Part shown: piece after piece, positions 57,206-64,000 of the stretch
How positions within the stretch are numbered: position 1 is the first letter of the stretch
How the letters are laid out: each line of letters opens with the position of its first letter
From: Oegoconia quadripuncta
Taxonomy: Eukaryota; Arthropoda; Insecta; Lepidoptera; Autostichidae
Length of the DNA: 64,000 nucleotides
Direction: 5' to 3'
NCBI GenBank assembly: GCA_949316235.1
Contig: OX438742.1
Coordinates: 37,888,853-37,952,852 of the forward strand
Notes under the pieces: generated by a model
Seen by the model: only the letters and a program-made list of their open reading frames with translations
What the model was told of the DNA's origin: nothing
The model's database searches: none
Program-made: the position numbers and the translations under genes

Positions 57206-58559
57206 TATATAACGTCAGGAAGCCGATATATTCTGTCTAAAACGGGCGAAAAACAGGGAAGTCAATAGTAAATTATAGTTATAATTGTACTGCAACAGGA
57301 AAACACATACACTCAAACATACACACACACACACACTAATAATTAAAACTTCTAGTATACTCCCCCTCCCCTCAGGTTCCTATCCCTACCCTTATACTCC
57401 ATTAACTCAGCTTGTATAAACATTATGTGGAGCTCGTTAGCACTTGTGATCCTAATTTTCATTAATGACCGTATAGTTGTCTGGTTTTGTCCTCATTGAT
57501 TTGTTTCAGTAATAGTGTATTAGTATTGGAATCAGTTCGCTACCGGATCACACATACAGACAGTAAAAAATCTTATTAAAGTGCAGTTAAAATTTCGTAT
57601 GAATAAATAAATAAAATAAAAAATAAAATAGTTTTTGGGACTTATCGTCGTTATACACGTTATCATAGGAGCTTCATTGAAATTTTTCATGCCTGGCAAC
57701 GTATTTTCCAAATCACTTCCAGCACTAGCTGCATGACAGGCGGGATAAACGTCTATATCGCGTGAGATAATATTTGTCCCGTTCAATCGCTTGGACGGAA
57801 TATACCACTCTCACTCCTACCTCACACGACATACCATGCCATGACACGTGAGCTGGCTGTGTCATGTCTTAATTTTTTTCAGTTTAAAGGTGTTTTATAG
57901 GTGGAAAGGCAATAGCCTGGATAAACATTACTCCCACTTGACATACACTTGCTCTGGCTTGAACTGAATCGTTATTATCCCTGGTGGTCGATAGATAATC
58001 CTGGGAACATTCCACTAACGTTGCTGTTGCTATGCTGTTTCTATGTAACGGAACATCACATCATTCTGTTGTAAATTAATTTTATATCATGTTGTATTTT
58101 ATATCATAGAGAGGCATATCTTTTATAGTAGATTTTTATAGCCAATATTGATGTGATGTAGACAAGACCAAATATTTTTTTTATAGATATAAACATTTAT
58201 TTATTTAAAAACAGTAACAAATAAAGAGATGGAATTTAAATATAAACTAGTAAGTAGTAAGTAGTAAGTAAGTATGTATTTATTTTCATTCTCACAAATA
58301 TTACAAAACGTACTTGTTTATACTAAATATGGAGGTTGACAATCATTTGTTGACATAAGTTATTTGTGAGAATCTGGCGTCTGTAATAGGATGAACCTGT
58401 GGCACAGATCACCAGGTTCCCACCCCTCGGACATTTGTACTACAATCTTGATTGTGCTAACTTAACCAAGAATAATACTAATGTTTTTAAACTTTATAGA
58501 GTTAAGCTAATTTTTAAAAGTAATTAATTTCTAACCTGTTAGCGTTAGTAGTAAAAAAT
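57206..58559. other. No gene seen
   Basis: Includes an ACACAC run at 57322-57336 and AAATA runs. The minus frame 57532-57786 has no motif. Confidence 0.4.
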
Positions 58560-58627
58560 AGATATATGTTGATATATATAAGTAAATATATAAGTATATA
58601 TATATATTTATACATAATATTATAATA

Positions 58628-58666
58628 GTGTGTGTGTGTGTGTGAGAGAGTGCGTGTGTGTGTATG

Positions 58667-58734
<68 letters not shown>

Positions 58735-58770
58735 AGTGTGTGCATATGCGTGTAAGTGTGTGTGCGTATG
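58628..58770. repeat. GT microsatellite
   Basis: A long (GT)n tract, interrupted by GAGAGAGTGC, ATGAGAGTG and GCGTGAGTGTGTGC. The pure core is about 60 bases (58668-58730). TA-rich repeats precede it (58560-58620). It generates false histidine-threonine frames on the minus strand. Confidence 0.92.
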
Positions 58771-58960
58771 TTATGCGAGAGGATCCATAAGACTTTCAGT
58801 TTCATTATAGTCAAATTTTTGGAGCCATTTGGACACCATTTTTTTACAGCTTTCAGATGTAGAAGGGTACACATTCGATGATAGCGCAGTGTTTATCCTA
58901 TTATAAAGAAAACCACCTAAGAAACAAAAGAAAGAAACTAGAACAAATGTAAAAAATTGG

Positions 58961-59183
58961 GGCCGCGAAGCAAGGTACCCAAAACGCTGGCAGCGTTTCC
59001 TCGTTCTATGCAGATACTTAGGCGTTGGGCGAGGTAACAACCAGCTCTCGGGTCACCAGTGACATCGACTAAGCGCTTTGAAATATTAAAGAAAAATTTA
59101 AGAGCGCCCGGTCCCCAAGGACCTAAAGTTTCGACTCCGAAAGCAATGTATTCGGAACCGATGTCTCTATATTTGTTAATTTA
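58961..59183 (-). pseudogene. Mobile-element reverse transcriptase remnant
   Basis: On the minus strand about 72 codons are open without an ATG: Y-R-D-I-G-S-E-Y-I-A, then FGVETLGPWGPGALKFFF, N-I-S-K-R-L-V-D-V-T-G-D-P-R-A-G, YLAQRLSICIERGNAASVLG and TLL. The pattern of G-V-E-T-L-G-P-W-G-P followed by G-D-x-R-A-G and L-x-Q-R-L-S-I-x-I-x-R-G-N-A-A-S is common in the C-terminal part of insect endonuclease/RT elements. Sequence on the 5' side (59190-59450) is scrambled by frameshifts. Open frames in other frames here are shadows. Confidence 0.65.
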
Positions 59184-59755
59184 GATTTTTTTTGACCAAA
59201 TATTACATTGGCGATGATTCAGAAAGTTCTTAGAAGTATGATGTCCAGCTGGGCGCGAATAAAAACTTCGCTACATTCTCCCTCTGCTTTGTCATGTGAA
59301 TAACGTGACAGGCAAAAACTTCGGGATACCACCTGGCGATAGTCTTGTGCGATTTCATACTAAATGATGCATCTCCCTTGCAGCGCATCGTGGGACTCTC
59401 TTAACCAATATTTATATGATCTGTCCATGACACATTAGTCGGTAAGTAGGTCGAGTATTCCAAGAGAAGCAAGCCATTTAGCTATTACCCATAACATAAC
59501 TTAAAAATGAAAATTTGAAACCGACGACGTATACCTGATAAAAGTAATTGAAGTCGAGGGGCGTATTGAATCGAATACGAGCTGGTTCCCCGTAGGTATA
59601 ATCCTATGTTGAGTACATCTTTATTGTATGGATGCTGGTAATATTAATTTTTCCTACTATGGCAATATAAATTGTTATCTTTGATTATCAAGGTATTAGA
59701 AATCAGACAGGATATAATAGTAAAATAGCTAGTTAGACATTATAAAAATAAATAA

Positions 59756-59808
59756 ATAAAATATCCTTAGACATACACACAGCGCCATCTAGTTCCACAG
59801 TAAGCAAC
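59756..59808 (-). repeat. SINE-B 3' fragment
   Basis: ATCCTTAGACATACACACAG and GCGCCATCTAGTTCCACAGT, AAGCAACT only; fused directly to a SINE-D fragment. Confidence 0.7.
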
Positions 59809-59932
59809 TGGTGGACTATGACCCATACTTACTTTAGTAACTTATTGGTAATCTGTGCCCATACTCCCTCATTATAAGAGGGAAGTCCTATATCCCTGTA
59901 TTTACAGGCTGAGTTAATGATTATGACTCTAT
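59808..59932 (+). repeat. SINE-D 3' part with a 36-bp insertion
   Basis: GGTGGACTATGACCCAT, then a 36-bp extra segment (59827-59862), then ACTCCCTCATTATAAGAGGG, AAGTCCTATATCCCTGTATT and CAGGCTGAGTTAATGATTAT. It is fused to a SINE-B fragment on the left. Confidence 0.65.
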
Positions 59933-61116
59933 ATCAATCAAACCCGTAATCATCAAAATCGAAAAAAATATTGAGGATAATAAAGGGGTGTACATATATA
60001 AAAAAATACATACAGACGAACATAGAAGGTCCTCCTTTTTAGTAGTCGCTTAATAAAAAGCATCTATGCGTAATTAACAATATCACGATACAGCGAGCTT
60101 TTGCGCGAAATTGTATTGAAAAGTATTATTCTTTAGATATAAAATTAAATTGTTAAACTTTTAACATAATTCGCCAGTCGTCAAATTTTAATATTAAGTT
60201 AAATTAAAATTTTCTGAGGACATTCACACTCAGTGAATGACGCCGCGCTAATATCTCGAGAGTTGCTCTGCTTTTCCGCAACACAGTCCTTAATAATAAC
60301 AGTTATTTGAAAATGAAAAACTGTGTCATTTATATTATATATATAAGAACATCTTTAGTGTTTTTTCAAAGATTATCACAGAATGTATAGATTACACAAC
60401 ACACCTGTGTCCCAGACTACGAACAGTATATAATATGTGCACTGTTCGCAGATCTCAGGCTTTATAAAAGGTTAAACGAATCAATCAGGCTAACCTTGCG
60501 TGATTACGGTCATTGGATATAGTCTGTGTACATGGGTGGATGACACTTGACATTACACCTCTTTTTGTACTATAATTAGGTACTAAGTAACAATTTATCG
60601 GCGCTGTCATACATACAAAACCTGTCTGTTTCATCTATGCATCAGACTATTCACCTTCGATTGCGTATTGAGAATAAGTATTCAGAGTGACATAATACTC
60701 GGATTGACCAACAATGAGCGGCCGCTGGGGAAGGTGTTACACTCCTTGTCACGTATACCACCTTTTTCCAGTCTGACCATAGCCGTTCGACCAGTTAGTT
60801 CGATACTGGTTACAGTACTGTTGAAACACTTGGCACTTGTGAAAAACGGAACGTTAATTAATTACGTGCAATATAAATTTCTTTTTGTTAATTTCGAAAA
60901 AGGAATATCTGCGGTTTCTATGAATCGTAAAGATATATTTATGTTCCCATTTGAAACCGGTTGTGATTTTACGTTCTCACCTATTTACAATAAAGCCTTT
61001 TAATTTACGCAAGTTACAAGTATTTGGATGCGTGCGTTTTTATAGAAGTCGTTAGTCGTAAATTTATCGTGATATAGGTCTCTACATACGTGGTGAATCA
61101 TTCTCTACGAATTGCA
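59933..61116. other. Upstream region of exon copy 3
   Basis: A 111-codon + frame (60668-61003) ends 110 bp upstream; it shows no signal peptide, family or conserved partner upstream of copies 1 and 2, so I do not call it a gene. GTTTTTATAGAAGTCGTTAG at 61036-61055 is a weak TATA-like site about 65 bp before the ATG. Confidence 0.3.
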
Positions 61117-61300
61117 ATGGAATTGAACAAATTGTTGTACTCGATAATATTTTTTGTTTGTTTATCTGTGCACTTTAAAGAAGTGGACAGTCAAGACGCC
61201 CCGTTCGAGTTACCAGTTCAATTGGTAGGGTTCCCAGTTATAATAATGACAGTGAGGTTGACGAATTTCCTGAAGAAATTGTCGTATTCATTGAGCCCAG
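61117..61300 (+). CDS. First coding exon, small secreted or membrane protein, copy 3
   Basis: Sixty-one codons plus one base. Residues 1-25 are a signal peptide ([13 protein letters not shown] core, ending EVDS before QD). The mature start [15 protein letters not shown] matches copy 2 almost exactly, followed by [19 protein letters not shown]. The donor is CCCAG|GTACGT, phase 1. The ATG at 61117 aligns with the starts of copies 1 and 2; an in-frame ATG nine codons upstream at 61090 does not. Reading through the donor gives a serine-rich run and a stop at about 61371 with no counterpart in the paralogs, so I treat it as intron. The next exon is not identified in the 2.7 kb left in the window; acceptors such as TTTAG at 61497 and GATAG at 61455 would add only 10-22 codons before a stop. 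Function unknown. Confidence 0.8.
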
Positions 61301-61664
61301 GTACGTATATCAGCTCGTCGTCCAATCAAGGACGACTGAGTTCGTTATTGTACGGTCGGCAACACAATTAAGTAGGCTTATTTTTTGATATGTTCGAATG
61401 ATCTTGGTTGAATTTTGTTATATCTTCCTTTTCACTTATCATCGCATCACGTGATAGATAATATTCTGTTAAACTTGAGTTACCATTTCGCCTTTAGACT
61501 TTCTCCTACATATAGATATTTATAAATAAAGAGCTGCTTCCATAATTGTGTTGCCGACTGTACTTGCTTAAATCTAAAGTGTCTTGTATCAGAACTTACG
61601 TGTTTAATGTAGAGATAATAACAGCCGTGAATTAATGTACTAGTTTTATTATTATTATTATTAT

Positions 61665-61712
61665 TATTAAACTCTTTATTGCACACAAAAATAAAATACA
61701 AAGAACATTTAA
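61665..61712 (-). mobile_element. LINE 3' tail next to a TTA microsatellite
   Basis: AAACTCTTTATTGCACACAA following six or seven TTA/ATT units (61647-61668) is the tail of an L3-like element in reverse orientation. Only the end is present. Confidence 0.4.
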
Positions 61713-62519
61713 CATAGATGATGAAGTGTTTTATGTGTCTTACTACAATTTCTCAATTATTTCTTAACGTTGAGTATGAATACCCAATTTTTAATTATCT
61801 CTTTAGAATAAATAGTATTCGCCTGATGTAGTTTAATTGCTTCCCTTTTCACATAAATGTGCTCTGACATTTCGATTAACTCTGCTCGCAAAATACAAAT
61901 ACAAAACAATTTGTATTACTCTATAAAATGCTTGTGACAATTTGATGACATAAGAATACTTTATTGCCTCTTGATTCAGTCTTTATTATACATGTATAGT
62001 AATAATTCCAGATTCATTCCTTGTACTTGTTCTCATGGAATAGTTCGTATTGTTGAAATTGCCGTCGAATTATCGATTCATATTCCGTATTTGATTTAAC
62101 AGTATAATAAAATAATAAATAATCTGTAAATTTTTAAAGTTTGTTTCTTTAATTATCCAAGCTGGTAGATTTGATATAATTTGTTTGATTTTATATGTAT
62201 CACTAATACAAAGCTTATACTGTGTGCAGTGTTTATTCATGTACAATTAGATGCCGCTGTATACATAGTATCCAAAATTTATATTGTCCAGTTGACACGT
62301 AAAAAGGGTGTCCAGGAAACGCTGATTGCGGTCGCCTCGAGCGTCAATTTATTTTAAAAACAGACTTACTTAATACTGTTGCTTGTGGAAAGCCATTTCA
62401 AAAATTCATAATACTTTGTATACTTCCACAGAAATTAGACTATCGTATTTTGTATACTACCAATATCGGTTTCAAAATGAAAGTATCGACCGTACTTGCT
62501 GGCAACTTCGCCATTTTTT

Positions 62520-62705
62520 TAGCTTCTACGGAATACCTAAATAAAATATTGTTTTTAAAACCAAAGAAACCCGACAGCGCCATGTTGAATTTTTTACCAT
62601 AAAATTTATCCTATGGCACTTTGGGGATTAAAACGAATCGAACTACACCTTTCACATCGAAATCGGTCCAGCCGTTTAGGCTACAGGAGGTACCATAGGA
62701 ATCCA
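62520..62705 (+). repeat. Family G2 repeat
   Basis: CCAAAGAAACCCGACAGCGC, CATGTTGAATTTTTTACCAT, AAAATTTATCCTATGGCACT, AATCGGTCCAGCCGTTTAGG and CTACAGGAGGTACC match 12700-12865. Confidence 0.6.
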
Positions 62706-63284
62706 TATTCATAGACATAGACAACAGTAACCATATTAATAATAACAAGAAAATAATAACTCTATTACAGAAAACAGGGAGATTACTGTACTGACCAATT
62801 TCTAGGAGTTAGCGTAGTGTCGCTGTTATTTTGTTAGTAGGAACTATTTTATATGAGGATCCACATCATACTCAGATGCGACAAATGTCTATTTACAGAT
62901 CTATTAAGCTTGTTTATTTTGTTAGATACCTAGGTACTGTTTATGGGTAAATTATGAGACAACGCTGGTAATAAAATACCACCCAGTAACCCTCTTGGAG
63001 GTACTTAACTTCAAATCCCCGCAACGAAGTCGCCGAAATGTGTGTACAATTGAATTATAAATTCCAATCTTAACAACCTCTATATATATTAATAATATAT
63101 AATGTTGTATGCGAATTAGAGTGGCTTAATTTTTTTACACAAGGCTACATTTTACCCAGGAAAAATTTATATTTAAAAAGAAATTAATTAGTCGGGGCAG
63201 CCGCGGTCATGTTCCATATAATAGTTATTTTGCTGTAAGATTTGTCCACTCAAAATTGTTTTTGTGAAATACAATCCACCAATC

Positions 63285-63460
63285 AGTTAGTAAAAGGCGA
63301 TTAAAGGTTTTTCCACCAAAAAACATCTATAGACATTAACGTTTTAACTGCGATGGGCTCACGCAATTTTTGTATATTTGCAAAAGTGAATCGTGGGCGT
63401 TGTTAATGCATTAAAGCTTAAATGTTTGGTACACCCAAACCTAATGTTATGTATGTAATC
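63285..63460 (+). repeat. Family H repeat
   Basis: CAGTTAGTAAAAGGCGATTA, TTTCCACCAAAAAACATCTA, TTTTAACTGCGATGGGCTCA and TGTTTGGTACACCCAAACCT. Confidence 0.58.
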
Positions 63461-64000
63461 CACCAATCCACATCGGGGACCAACACACAATAAACCGTAT
63501 TGTAAGGGAAGTGCTCTGCAATGGGGCGAAAAGGCTGATAGGATTATCTATTGAAATTGTGTATCAATTACAGACATTCGAACCAAAGCCGCCATAATTG
63601 ATCAACCACTACTATTAATCAATACACGAGTAATTTATCATAGATGAAGCGGTAAGTTATTTCACTAATGCGTAATCGGTTATTATGCTCAATGAGTGAT
63701 AAATCTTCATTCATGCCTGCCTATGTCAGTCTGTCACATTAATATGCCTCCGTGCGGCTTAACACGTCTTTCTAGTTCACCCTCCTACGTAAGACAAGCG
63801 TGCTTAGACGTTAATAAATTATTTCCTATGTTTATGTATGTTAAATCACGCAAATATTGTTTTTGCTTTGTGCTTCCCACGACAAGTTAGACAACGCAAT
63901 ATGCAGAGATTTTGAAGATTACATGAATGACCTTAGTCTTAATTACATATTAGAACCTCGTATTTACCATTTTCAGTATGATTAGGACTTGCGGCCCAAG

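Larger units (their letters stand above)
61301..64000. other. Presumed intron or downstream region of copy 3
   Basis: No downstream exon recognised. Contains a TTA run with a LINE tail (61645-61712), a family G2 copy (62520-62705) and a family H copy (63285-63460). The + frame 63696-63890 is unsupported. Confidence 0.35.

Noticed and set aside
58620..59040. Minus-strand frames rich in histidine-threonine, and an overlapping 89-codon frame
   Set aside because: The first is a translation of the GT microsatellite. The second is a wrong-frame shadow of the reverse-transcriptase remnant at 58961-59183.
60668..61003. 111-codon frame upstream of exon copy 3
   Set aside because: No motif, no counterpart upstream of the other two copies, AT-driven composition. 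Possibly chance.
61301..61371. Reading exon copy 3 through its donor to a longer protein
   Set aside because: The extra residues have no counterpart in copies 1 and 2, and the donor GTACGT is well placed and matches the phase of the others.

Overview
This window is eukaryotic nuclear DNA, almost certainly from a moth or butterfly (Lepidoptera). It is AT-rich and intron/intergenic-like, has no long open frames, and is packed with interspersed repeats of lepidopteran type: tRNA-headed SINEs, 5'-truncated non-LTR retrotransposons ending in TTTGA repeats or poly-A, MITEs with TA flanks, and the widespread repeat that begins ACTAGCTTTCCGCCCGCG. There is no sign of bacterial or viral genome organisation.

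The only convincing host coding sequence is a set of three paralogous first exons on the + strand at 29863-30043, 48878-49064 and 61117-61300. Each starts with ATG, encodes a signal peptide of about 25 residues, then a short linker and a conserved block (D/E-L-P-x-Q-L-x-G-x-P-x-x-I-M ... F-x-K-x-L-x-Y ... P). Each ends at a GT donor in the same codon phase (phase 1). Copies 2 and 3 are about 80% identical over the post-signal region while most of their codons differ silently, so the frame is under purifying selection. I do not recognise the family. Downstream exons are not identified with confidence. Either each copy is a separate gene with its own small later exons, or the three are alternative first exons of one transcript whose common part lies beyond 64000.

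Layout: 1-29 kb is a repeat graveyard (SINEs at 1-5 kb and 10-14 kb, MITEs at 7.4-9.6 kb, 16.2 kb and 18.1 kb, retrotransposon fragments at 2.5, 5.9, 16.6, 20.7 and 23 kb). 25.8-28.5 kb is mostly non-repetitive. A triple-nested transposon sits at 28.48-29.08 kb, just upstream of exon copy 1. 30-48 kb is the interval between copies 1 and 2, with a LINE at 33.3-33.8 kb, a SINE carrying insect-telomere-like repeats at 33.2 kb, a degraded LINE C-terminus at 38.9 kb and a truncated LINE at 40.4 kb. 49-61 kb, between copies 2 and 3, holds a young 1.1-kb element with 271-bp inverted arms, itself inside a larger inverted duplication, then a long GT microsatellite and a reverse-transcriptase remnant. 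61.3-64 kb has nothing recognisable apart from repeat fragments.

Repeat families are given working labels here (SINE-A to D, MITE-A to D, TIR-E/F, R-CGC, G, G2, H, L3); these are my labels, not database names. Boundaries are read by eye and are good to a few bases where inverted ends are visible, and to tens of bases elsewhere.
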